Shown here: positions 1 through 4,610 of the stretch, piece by piece
How the letters are laid out: the number at the start of each line of letters is the position of its first letter
Position numbering within the stretch: position 1 is the stretch's first letter
DNA from: Actinomycetota bacterium
GTDB lineage: Bacteria > Actinomycetota > Actinomycetes > Nanopelagicales > Nanopelagicaceae
Direction: 5' to 3'
Length of the DNA: 5,804 bases
Assembly: GCA_027731885.1 (NCBI GenBank)
Contig: JAQCAO010000079.1
Coordinates: 1-5,804, forward strand
Program-made: the position numbers and the translations under genes
The notes under the pieces: model-generated
Database searches by the model: none
Seen by the model: only the letters and a program-made list of their open reading frames with translations
Told to the model about the DNA's origin: nothing

Positions 1-44
1 GGTCTCTTGTTTAGTGATAGTTAAAACTACGACTGTTATAACTT

Positions 45-134
45 TTACAAAAGTTCTTTCTGGCAGATGCAGACACGTTCTCCGCAAAATATACATTTAT
101 AGTCGGTCTCATTCTCTTTCGTATCTCTGCTCAT
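45..134 (-). CDS. Possible 29-aa Cys-rich (zinc-binding-like) peptide
   Basis: The minus-strand frame starts with ATG at 134 and ends with TAA at 45. The C-terminal half reads YKCIFCGERVCICQKELL, with C14-x2-C17 followed by C22-x-C24, a spacing that could bind one zinc. The N-terminal half is charged and hydrophilic. Upstream there is only a weak purine stretch (GAGATGAG) as a ribosome site. An alternative TTG start further upstream would extend it to about 39 aa, and the frame is closed by TAG before that. I do not recognise a family. It may be a chance frame or the tail of a decayed gene. Confidence 0.18.
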   Translation of the reverse strand: MSRDTKENETDYKCIFCGERVCICQKELL

Positions 135-151
135 CTTGGTCTCATCTCTTT
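105..151. repeat. Imperfect direct repeat GGTCTCAT(T)CTCTTT
   Basis: GGTCTCATTCTCTTT (105-119) recurs as GGTCTCATCTCTTT (138-151), differing by one missing T, with a 33-nt period. The GGTCTC core also occurs at 1-6 and, inverted, at 286-291. It could be a protein-binding direct repeat or simply a pyrimidine-rich coincidence. Confidence 0.25.
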
Positions 152-192
152 GGGAAGCTAACAACTCGATTTGATTTTGCTAGGAGTAACTT

Positions 193-330
193 TCGAACAA
201 AATCAACTTACTGCTGATTCCAATAATTGCTTTGGGGGTACCACTCGCATCTTGTTTGGGGAGGGGTAGCACTTGCTTCACCGACGAGACCTGCGTGGGA
301 TTAATCACCGCTGGCCAGAGCGCTGCTTAG
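193..330 (+). pseudogene. Lipoprotein-signal-like stretch lacking a start codon
   Basis: The frame from 193 reads SNKINLLLIPIIALGVPLASC and continues for about 25 further residues to TAG at 328-330. It resembles a bacterial lipoprotein signal: a short positively charged start (Lys), a hydrophobic core, and an LASC lipobox whose Cys codon is at 253-255. An AGGAG motif at 182-186 lies 6 nt before 193, which is where a start codon would be expected, but that codon is TCG and no ATG, GTG or TTG begins the frame. The mature part has two more Cys. This is either a small lipoprotein gene that lost its start or a coincidence. The opposite strand is also open here for about 48 codons. Confidence 0.2.
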
Positions 331-378
331 AAGCTGCTGGGAATTAGCCGCCTAGGCTTCAGCATTTCCCGTGGCCAG

Positions 379-384
379 TACTCT
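379..384 (+). promoter_or_regulatory. Probable -10 box of leaderless mycoredoxin promoter
   Basis: TACTCT fits the actinobacterial TANNNT -10 consensus and ends 6 nt before the ATG at 391, so transcription should begin at or next to the start codon. This agrees with the lack of a convincing Shine-Dalgarno sequence there. The -35 position (about 356-361, GCTTCA) does not resemble TTGACA. Confidence 0.45.
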
Positions 385-390
385 TAGGCC

Positions 391-639
391 ATGTCATTTA
401 CTATGTATTCAACTACTTGGTGCGGTTATTGCAAGCGTCTAAAATCTCAATTGGGCGATCTCGGGGTCACATTTGAAGAGATCAATATTGAGGAAGTGCC
501 GGGGACCGCTGAAATTGTTGAGAAGGTAAATGGGGGCAATCGCACCGTGCCGACCTTGGTTTTTTCCGATGGAAGTGCGATGACCAATCCTTCGGCTAAA
601 GAAGTTGTGGCAAAGTTAGAAGAATTGAAGGGGAGATAA
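391..639 (+). CDS. mrx1: Mycoredoxin 1 (glutaredoxin-fold, mycothiol-dependent)
   Basis: An 82-residue thioredoxin-fold protein that in Actinobacteria reduces mixed disulfides between mycothiol and protein thiols in the cytoplasm, taking the place of glutaredoxin. The active site W10-C11-G-Y-C14 sits after the first beta strand. The segment NGGNRTVPT (47-55) carries the cis-proline P54 and matches the signature I remember for mycobacterial Mrx1. DGSAMTNPSA (60-69) is the usual C-terminal thiol-binding loop. Length is normal for the family. ATG at 391 is preferred because a TANNNT -10 box lies 6 nt upstream, suggesting a leaderless mRNA; ATG at 403 would cut into the first strand. The stop is 2 nt before the heliorhodopsin start, so the two are surely one operon. 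Family membership is clear; the mycothiol partner is inferred from the family. Confidence 0.93.
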   Translation: MSFTMYSTTWCGYCKRLKSQLGDLGVTFEEINIEEVPGTAEIVEKVNGGNRTVPTLVFSDGSAMTNPSAKEVVAKLEELKGR

Positions 640-641
640 TT

Positions 642-1412
642 ATGAAGCCAGAGACAGCGCTGGGTGTGAAGCTGCAAAAACTAAATAGATTGGCTGGAGT
701 TACTCATCTGATTCAAGGTGTGGTGCTCTTAGCGATCTTAAATCCTGATACAACGATCCCAGTCATCACCCGATTCTTCACCGATACTCCAGAAGGAATC
801 CGCCCTGAGAGCGAAACTCTCTTTGAATTTCCAATCGCGCTGATTGGACCGATCTTTCTCTTGCTTTCAGCGTTTGCACATCTTTTGATCTCGGCGCCTT
901 TTTATGTGCGCAGATATGAGAAAAATATCCAAGATGGCATCAATCCTGCGCGCTGGTGGGAGTATGCAGTTAGCTCTTCTTTGATGCTCGTTGTCTTAAT
1001 GATGCTCGGTGGGCTTATTGAGGTTTCCACCGTTGTCTTTATGTTCGCTCTCAACTTCATTATGAATTTAATGGGTCTGATGATGGAGAAATACAATCAG
1101 CTAACTGAGAAGACCAATTGGTTGGCCTTTAATATCGGAGTCTTTGCAGGCATCGTGCCGTGGATTATGGGTGGGCTTTACTTCTGGGTTTCAACTAGCA
1201 ATATTGCAGACTCGATTCCGGTCTATGCCCAATTTGGGTACCTCTTGACCTTCCTCTTCTTCAACAGTTTCGCAATCAATATGTGGTTGCAATATAAGAA
1301 AATTGGAAAGTGGAGAGATTACGTCCACGGTGAGAAGACATACATTGTGTTAAGCCTGGTCTCAAAGTCCGCACTTGGCTGGATTATCGTTTTGGGAACT
1401 TTAGGTATCTAA
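642..1412 (+). CDS. Heliorhodopsin (seven-helix retinal photoreceptor)
   Basis: A 256-residue membrane protein of the heliorhodopsin family, which binds all-trans retinal, has a slow photocycle, and sits with its N-terminus in the cytoplasm, inverted relative to type-1 rhodopsins. Seven hydrophobic segments lie near residues 15-33, 61-85, 104-126, 128-150, 158-185, 193-219 and 230-254. The helix-3 signature ARWWEYAVSSS contains E107, the Schiff-base counterion position. Helix 7 SLVSKSALGW contains K242, the retinal-linking lysine. H22, S76, H80 and S238 occupy places corresponding to the polar retinal-pocket network known in the family. The long loop between helices 1 and 2 (about 34-60) is also typical. 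GGGGAGA (630-636) inside the end of mrx1 is a strong ribosome site 5 nt before ATG. The natural signalling role of the family is unsettled; coupling to mycoredoxin suggests a redox or light-stress role (inference). Confidence 0.95.
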   Translation: MKPETALGVKLQKLNRLAGVTHLIQGVVLLAILNPDTTIPVITRFFTDTPEGIRPESETLFEFPIALIGPIFLLLSAFAHLLISAPFYVRRYEKNIQDGINPARWWEYAVSSSLMLVVLMMLGGLIEVSTVVFMFALNFIMNLMGLMMEKYNQLTEKTNWLAFNIGVFAGIVPWIMGGLYFWVSTSNIADSIPVYAQFGYLLTFLFFNSFAINMWLQYKKIGKWRDYVHGEKTYIVLSLVSKSALGWIIVLGTLGI

Positions 1413-1492
1413 CGCCAACGACTGACTAGGTGGGAAAATTTCGGGAAACGACGCCTGGCCAACTATTGTTTTTTAGCAGGAGCAGGAGAAGT

Positions 1493-1513
1493 ATGAAGGC
1501 TCCAGTTGGTTAG
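1493..1513 (+). CDS. Possible 6-codon leader ORF (MKAPVG)
   Basis: ATG at 1493 is preceded by AGCAGGAGCAGGAGAAGT, a duplicated purine-rich ribosome site better than most in the window, and the frame stops at TAG 1511-1513. That stop overlaps the TAGGAG ribosome site of the CBS-domain gene, so a terminating ribosome would cover it. This could be translational coupling through a tiny leader peptide, or a chance ATG after an A/G-rich leader. Confidence 0.2.
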   Translation: MKAPVG

Positions 1514-1521
1514 GAGAAAAA

Positions 1522-1952
1522 ATGAAAATCCAAACCCTTATCGCAAATAAAAGCGTGCGCACATAACCGCCCACGATACGGTCCAGCACCTGATTGAATG
1601 CCTAAATACCTTTCGGATTGGTGCCCTAGTAGTCTCATTTGATGGGCGAGTCATAGATGGCATCGTCTCCGAAAGAGATGTGGTGCGCGCGATGCTCGGA
1701 AAGTTAGATGTAATCGAAGATCTACACGTGCGCGACATAATGACAGTTGATGTTTTTACTTGCACACCCGATGCGACGGTAGCTGAAGTTATGTCTCTGA
1801 TGACTGCAAAGCGAATTAGACACGTACCGGTTGTAGACGCACAAGGTGATTTACTCTCACTAGTCTCAATTGGAGATGTGGTTAAACATCACCTTGATGA
1901 GATTTCGTTTGAGAATCAGGCGCTTAAGCAGTATGTAGCAGGAAGTAATTAA
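1522..1952 (+). pseudogene. Two-CBS-domain protein, frameshifted after codon 14
   Basis: A tandem CBS (Bateman) protein of about 143 residues when repaired; such modules bind adenosyl nucleotides and regulate partners. Translation from ATG 1522, which has GGAG 5 nt upstream, gives MKIQTLIANKSVRT and then stops at TAA 1564. In the next frame, from about 1563, homology resumes at once with ITAHDTVQHL, then FRIGALVV, and SERDVVRAML ends the first CBS domain. The second has MTVDVFTCTPDATVAEVM, RIRHVPVVD and LVSIGDVVKHHL, followed by the usual short tail. A single missing base near 1562-1563 explains everything. The downstream frame has no ordinary start until GTG 1680, which would begin inside domain one. 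It is either a true recent pseudogene or a sequencing or assembly error; no slippery heptamer is evident. Confidence 0.85.
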
Positions 1953-2028
1953 AGATCAGCGTTCTTGCATTTAGTGAAAGTAATATCAGAGGTAAAAGCG
2001 CGAGTCGAAAAACGAATGGAGCCGGTAA

Positions 2029-2484
2029 GTGATTATTCGCCAAATAGAGCAGGGAGATCGCCAGCAATGGCAACCACTTTGGCAGGGTTATTTAGATTTC
2101 TACGAAGTCACTCTCTCCGAGCAACAGAGTGATCTAACTTGGGAACGCTTCTTTGATCCAGCGCACGTCTTTCAGGGGATTGTTGCGCAGATAGATGGCT
2201 CAATAGTTGGCATAGCCCACGCGATGTTGCGCCAATCTACTTGGGAGCCAGTTGGTGATCTCTACATTGAAGATCTCTTTGTCGCCCCCAGTGCGCGAGG
2301 TCAGGGAATTGCCCGAGGGTTAATTGAAGAGTTTAGGCAGCAGGCGCAGGCCCTTGGGGCTGGCTCTCTTTATTGGCAGACTCGCGCCGGTAATCTAAAA
2401 GCTCAGGCGCTTTATGAGCAGATCGCGACCAAGAATGATTACATCCAATACGCGATTAAAACCTCAAACCACAAAGCGAAGTAG
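2029..2484 (+). CDS. GNAT-family N-acetyltransferase
   Basis: A 151-residue acetyl-CoA-dependent acyltransferase of the Gcn5-related (Acetyltransf_1) fold. The N-terminal region carries WQPLWQGYLDFYEV (14-27), common in a GNAT subfamily annotated only generally. Strand 4 LYIEDLFVAP (78-87) leads into the pyrophosphate-binding loop R90-G-Q-G-I-A95, the motif A that holds acetyl-CoA. Motif B appears as NLKAQALYEQI (122-132). The substrate cannot be told from sequence. The start is GTG 2029, supported by GGAG at 2018-2021 with 7-nt spacing; an ATG at 2016 is in the wrong frame. TAATAT at 1981-1986 is a plausible -10 box giving a leader of about 36 nt. The gene lies 76 nt after the broken CBS gene and probably has its own promoter. 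Confidence 0.88.
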   Translation: MIIRQIEQGDRQQWQPLWQGYLDFYEVTLSEQQSDLTWERFFDPAHVFQGIVAQIDGSIVGIAHAMLRQSTWEPVGDLYIEDLFVAPSARGQGIARGLIEEFRQQAQALGAGSLYWQTRAGNLKAQALYEQIATKNDYIQYAIKTSNHKAK

Positions 2485-2491
2485 ATGCGGC

Positions 2492-2497
2492 TACTAT
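2492..2497 (+). promoter_or_regulatory. Leaderless -10 box of the 38-aa peptide
   Basis: TACTAT matches TANNNT and ends 7 nt before ATG 2505, the same geometry as at the mycoredoxin and DCC genes. It begins 8 nt after the GNAT stop codon. No TTGACA-like -35 is visible upstream. Confidence 0.4.
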
Positions 2498-2504
2498 TTC
2501 CATC

Positions 2505-2621
2505 ATGAAGATGAAATTTGAAAAGATCAGCGCCTACCAACTCTTTGGCTGGACCCCACTTTTGATCACAGTAGTAACAGCATCCACTATTGCCGCCTTT
2601 GGCATCAGAGCTGGGCTTTAG
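2505..2621 (+). CDS. Small putative single-span membrane protein, 38 aa
   Basis: The frame runs from ATG 2505 to TAG 2619. The first ten residues, MKMKFEKISA, are Lys-rich and are followed by a hydrophobic stretch, FGWTPLLITVVTASTIAAFG (about 14-33), ending in IRAGL. The charge pattern would place the N-terminus in the cytoplasm with one membrane span. No Shine-Dalgarno sequence is present, but TACTAT lies 7 nt upstream and argues for leaderless expression. ATG 2511 is an alternative start. The gene starts 20 nt after the GNAT stop and ends 15 nt before the stop of the convergent SDR gene. I recognise no family. Small single-span proteins of this kind often belong to larger complexes or regulate membrane enzymes, but nothing here says which. 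Confidence 0.5.
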   Translation: MKMKFEKISAYQLFGWTPLLITVVTASTIAAFGIRAGL

Positions 2622-2632
2622 CTTTACCAGCT
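2609..2632. terminator. Inverted repeat between convergent genes, possible terminator
   Basis: AGCTGG (2609-2614) and CCAGCT (2627-2632) form a perfect 6-bp stem with a 12-nt loop between the convergent 38-aa peptide and the SDR gene. The left arm covers the end of the peptide frame. There is no clear U-run on either side, so if it terminates transcription it is a weak or bidirectional one. Confidence 0.35.
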
Positions 2633-2636
2633 TGGC

Positions 2637-3320
2637 TTAAATAAAAGCTTCAACTGGCAGATCATTTTCACCATTTTTAATGGCGTTCACAATTCGAGCT
2701 GCTACAAAATCTGGATCGAGACCAGTTGGTAAATTTGGTGCTGTGCCAGAAAGTGGGCGAGTTGCTAAACCAGTTTCGGTATGCGGTGGACGAGCATCAA
2801 TTACATCGATCTTAAGACGACGAAGTTCGCGCGTTGCAGCGGTCATCGCACCCCATACAGCAGATTTTGATGCGCTGTATGCAGCCATTCCTGCCATTGG
2901 TTGCAGCGCAACAACGGCTGATATGTTGAGGAAGAAGCCACCTTCTGAAATATGTGGCGTGCTCTCGCGCAGTGCAACGATTGGTGCGATCGCATTTACG
3001 GCAAAAAGATTTGCGAGAGTTGCATCATCGAGTTGAGCCACGGTGCCAAAGGCAACAACGCCCGCTGCGTTTATTACTCCATCAAATGGGGCAAGCGATG
3101 TGAGGGCTGCGCGCAAACTTGATGAATCTGTAATGTCGGCGACTGCGTGGTTGGTAACAGAAGCAGAATTTAACCGGGTGGAATCACGCACGATTGCACT
3201 GACAGCAGAGCCTTCACTAGCGAGCTTTATGGCGAGGTGGGCGCCCAAGACTCCAGTGGCTCCGATGATGACAATATGTTTTCCGTTTAGATCACGCGCC
3301 ACAAGAGACCGACTTTCCAT
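2637..3320 (-). CDS. Short-chain dehydrogenase/reductase (SDR), NAD(P)-dependent
   Basis: A 227-residue classical SDR with a single Rossmann fold. The cofactor loop G20-A-T-G23-V-L-G26 follows the first strand VIIG. D62 in VADITD contacts the adenine in the family. N84-A-A-G87 is the structural NNAG-type motif. The catalytic tetrad is complete: N109, S134 (NIS), Y148 and K152 (YSASK). After the active site DARPPHTETGLA (175-186) takes the place of the usual PG substrate-loop motif. The substrate is unknown; polyols, sugars or acyl chains are all handled by this family. The start is ATG 3320, although no ribosome site precedes it; GTG at codon 7 is the alternative. The gene is divergent from the DCC gene and convergent with the 38-aa peptide. 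Its predicted mRNA begins with a perfect hairpin, listed separately. Confidence 0.9.
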   Translation of the reverse strand: MESRSLVARDLNGKHIVIIGATGVLGAHLAIKLASEGSAVSAIVRDSTRLNSASVTNHAVADITDSSSLRAALTSLAPFDGVINAAGVVAFGTVAQLDDATLANLFAVNAIAPIVALRESTPHISEGGFFLNISAVVALQPMAGMAAYSASKSAVWGAMTAATRELRRLKIDVIDARPPHTETGLATRPLSGTAPNLPTGLDPDFVAARIVNAIKNGENDLPVEAFI

Positions 3321-3330
3321 TGAGATAAGA

Positions 3331-3349
3331 ATGGTCCCAGATGGACCAT
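3331..3349 (-). promoter_or_regulatory. Perfect 7-bp hairpin at predicted 5' end of SDR mRNA
   Basis: On the minus strand ATGGTCC-ATCTG-GGACCAT forms a 7-bp stem with a 5-nt loop. It lies immediately downstream of the predicted -10 box TAAAGT (3362-3357), so it would be the first thing in the transcript, 10 nt before the SDR start codon. It may protect the mRNA end, control translation, or act as a DNA operator over +1. An ATG within its first arm opens a short out-of-frame ORF of about 20 codons. Confidence 0.4.
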
Positions 3350-3356
3350 CTCCTAA

Positions 3357-3362
3357 ACTTTA
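3357..3362 (-). promoter_or_regulatory. Probable -10 box for the SDR gene
   Basis: Read on the minus strand this is TAAAGT, a TANNNT box. Initiation would fall about 7 nt downstream, near 3349, giving a leader of about 29 nt. The corresponding -35 position (about 3380-3385) lies at the centre of the GCTAAAT/ATTTAGC dyad and does not resemble TTGACA. Confidence 0.35.
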
Positions 3363-3371
3363 ACTGAAGTG

Positions 3372-3393
3372 GCTAAATAGCGCAGAATTTAGC
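3372..3393. promoter_or_regulatory. Operator-like dyad GCTAAAT-N8-ATTTAGC
   Basis: A perfect 7-bp inverted repeat with an 8-nt spacer lies in the 94-nt gap between the divergent SDR and DCC genes. Its centre (3382-3383) coincides with the place where the -35 elements of both predicted promoters should be (3379-3384 on plus, 3380-3385 on minus). Neither -35 resembles the consensus, so a dimeric regulator binding here could control both genes. No regulator gene is seen next to it. Confidence 0.4.
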
Positions 3394-3401
3394 GATCAGG
3401 C

Positions 3402-3407
3402 TAGAGT
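3402..3407 (+). promoter_or_regulatory. Probable leaderless -10 box for the DCC gene
   Basis: TAGAGT fits TANNNT and ends 7 nt before ATG 3415. The AGGAG at 3409-3413 is only 1 nt from the ATG, too close for a working Shine-Dalgarno sequence, which supports leaderless translation. Confidence 0.4.
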
Positions 3408-3414
3408 CAGGAGT

Positions 3415-3783
3415 ATGAAAGTGCACGCAGAGGTTGTTGTTATATATGACGGCAAATGTGATTTCTGTTGGCAATCAATTACGTGGGTGCGAAAGCGATG
3501 CGAGATTAAGGCGCTGGCCTATCAAAGTAGTGATCTTGATCAGTATGGCCTAACGGAAGAAGAATGCGCCAAACGTGTCTACGTAATCGCAAATGGCCAA
3601 AGGTATGCAGCAGCCGCGGCAATCGCATATCTGCTAAATCACCGGGGAAATAAAGTTGCTGGTTTCTTTCTGCGCAAATCTGGTCCAATTGGTGAATTTG
3701 GATATCGCCAAGTCGCCGGAAATCGCCAGTCAAAAATTGTAAAAGCGATAGGAAATTTCTTACGCTTCTTAAATTCGCGCTGA
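3415..3783 (+). CDS. DCC-family thiol-disulfide oxidoreductase-like protein (DUF393)
   Basis: A 122-residue protein with the DUF393/DCC signature at its N-terminus: VIYDGKCDFC (9-18), that is D12-x2-C15-x2-C18 directly after the first beta strand. The family is thought to have a thioredoxin-like fold and is annotated as predicted thiol-disulfide oxidoreductase, but its reaction and partners are poorly defined. The Ala-rich segment AAAAAIAYLL (about 65-74) and the hydrophobic/basic C-terminal part are also usual for the family, and length is normal. There is no signal peptide, so it is probably cytoplasmic. Expression appears leaderless (TAGAGT, 7 nt before ATG). The last 15 nt overlap tail-to-tail with the minus-strand membrane protein, so no terminator separates them. 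Confidence 0.85.
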   Translation: MKVHAEVVVIYDGKCDFCWQSITWVRKRCEIKALAYQSSDLDQYGLTEEECAKRVYVIANGQRYAAAAAIAYLLNHRGNKVAGFFLRKSGPIGEFGYRQVAGNRQSKIVKAIGNFLRFLNSR

Positions 3784-4566
3784 GATTCCTAACTTATCGT
3801 TCATCTGTGCAAAATTTAGGGCGTCGTGCTCTTTGAAAGTTGCGCTACACATGTGACAGCGTACCTCCCATTTCCAAGCTGCAAATGAGTTGTACCCCAT
3901 CTTATAAGATGCGACAAATTTTACTGGTGCGAAAATTTTGCAACGCATACAACGTTTTGGTATTTCTAGTGAGTTGACTAGTTGCGATTCTGCTCTAAAG
4001 CCACGCGCATATTCAAAGCCGATCCCAAATAGATCTACATCAATCAGAAATGCTCCTGGGTTGATTGATAACTCAAATTGAGCATCTCTTAGCTCTTTAA
4101 AGGCATAGAAGCCGCAATCACAATCCATTACAGGTGGAATGTGCTCTGGATTTAGGGTGCAGGTTGCTAGATCATCTGCGCTGTAATGATCACCGGTCAA
4201 ACCGGTAAATATTGGTTCGCGGCCTGTGATGAATGCTAATTTGTAGCCGTGCATAATTTGGCTGGGCAGCAAGAATGGATCTGCAAAAGCAAATTTGCCT
4301 TGCGCTGCTTTACTCCTTTTACTATCCCTCTTTTTTAACCAATCTGCCAATATAAATAAGATCACAAAAGCGGTGGGGATAGCTGCGATAAAAACCTTCA
4401 GAAATAAGACCACGGTATCGCGCGCAATTAAGGGGTCTGCTCGATCAGAGAAGCCACCCAAGAGATAGGCGACTAGCAGCATCACTGCGGTGGCAAGCGG
4501 AAAAATTCTGATCGATCGGATCAGTTTGCGCTCAAAGTCGGCTGCTGCCATCACAAAAGTAAACAC
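3769..4566 (-). CDS. Uncharacterised two-span membrane protein with Cys-rich cytosolic domain
   Basis: A 265-residue protein that I cannot name. Two hydrophobic segments (about 21-38 and 51-74) are followed by a basic stretch, KKRDSKRSK (78-86), which should keep the large C-terminal part in the cytoplasm. That part holds C136-x5-H142-x6-C149-x-C151 within HIPPVMDCDCGFYAF, then DVDLFGIGFEYARGFRAE (176-193). Pairs like CGIYA plus G-x-V-x-E-(H)-x-x-G-(F/Y)-RAE are familiar from many unnamed actinobacterial proteins. Near the end, C206-x2-C209 and C237-x2-C240 look like a zinc ribbon. The GTG start at 4566 lies 5 nt after a TAGGCT box (leaderless option); GTG 4554 or ATG 4551 would instead use AAGGTG at 4569-4564 as ribosome site. 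The gene is divergent from the 35-aa peptide and overlaps the DCC gene by 15 nt at its 3' end. Confidence 0.8.
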   Translation of the reverse strand: MFTFVMAAADFERKLIRSIRIFPLATAVMLLVAYLLGGFSDRADPLIARDTVVLFLKVFIAAIPTAFVILFILADWLKKRDSKRSKAAQGKFAFADPFLLPSQIMHGYKLAFITGREPIFTGLTGDHYSADDLATCTLNPEHIPPVMDCDCGFYAFKELRDAQFELSINPGAFLIDVDLFGIGFEYARGFRAESQLVNSLEIPKRCMRCKIFAPVKFVASYKMGYNSFAAWKWEVRCHMCSATFKEHDALNFAQMNDKLGISARI

Positions 4567-4571
4567 CTTCT

Positions 4572-4577
4572 AGCCTA
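4572..4577 (-). promoter_or_regulatory. Possible -10 box for the two-span membrane protein
   Basis: Minus-strand TAGGCT in an A-rich context (AAAATAGGCTAG) fits TANNNT and lies 5 nt before GTG 4566. The -35 region is GC-rich and unlike the consensus. Confidence 0.3.
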
Positions 4578-4610
4578 TTTTGGCGCCTTCAATTCGGCCG
4601 AGCGCCTTAA

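Larger units (their letters stand above)
1..378. other. Upstream region with no recognised intact gene
   Basis: No open frame here resembles a known family, and I see no tRNA-like cloverleaf. Most frames on both strands are interrupted every 20-50 codons. The 67-codon frame starting at 14 (+) gives a low-complexity Ser/Thr/Arg-rich translation with no domain, and I treat it as spurious. What can be pointed to is listed separately: a Cys-rich short frame on the minus strand (45-134), a lipoprotein-like stretch lacking a start codon (193-330), and an imperfect tandem motif (105-151). The region may hold the decayed end of an older gene, or only the regulatory space upstream of the mycoredoxin operon. 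Confidence 0.5.

Noticed and set aside
14..217. 67-codon plus-strand frame
   Set aside because: Low-complexity Ser/Arg/Thr translation, no domain and no good ribosome site. The opposite strand and other frames are equally arguable here.
1548..1566. Programmed frameshift in the CBS gene
   Set aside because: No slippery heptamer or downstream pseudoknot is evident, and such control is not known to me for CBS proteins; mutation or sequencing error is simpler.
2680..3363. Two plus-strand frames (118 and 106 codons) opposite the SDR gene
   Set aside because: They are antisense shadows of an SDR with a full set of catalytic motifs on the minus strand.
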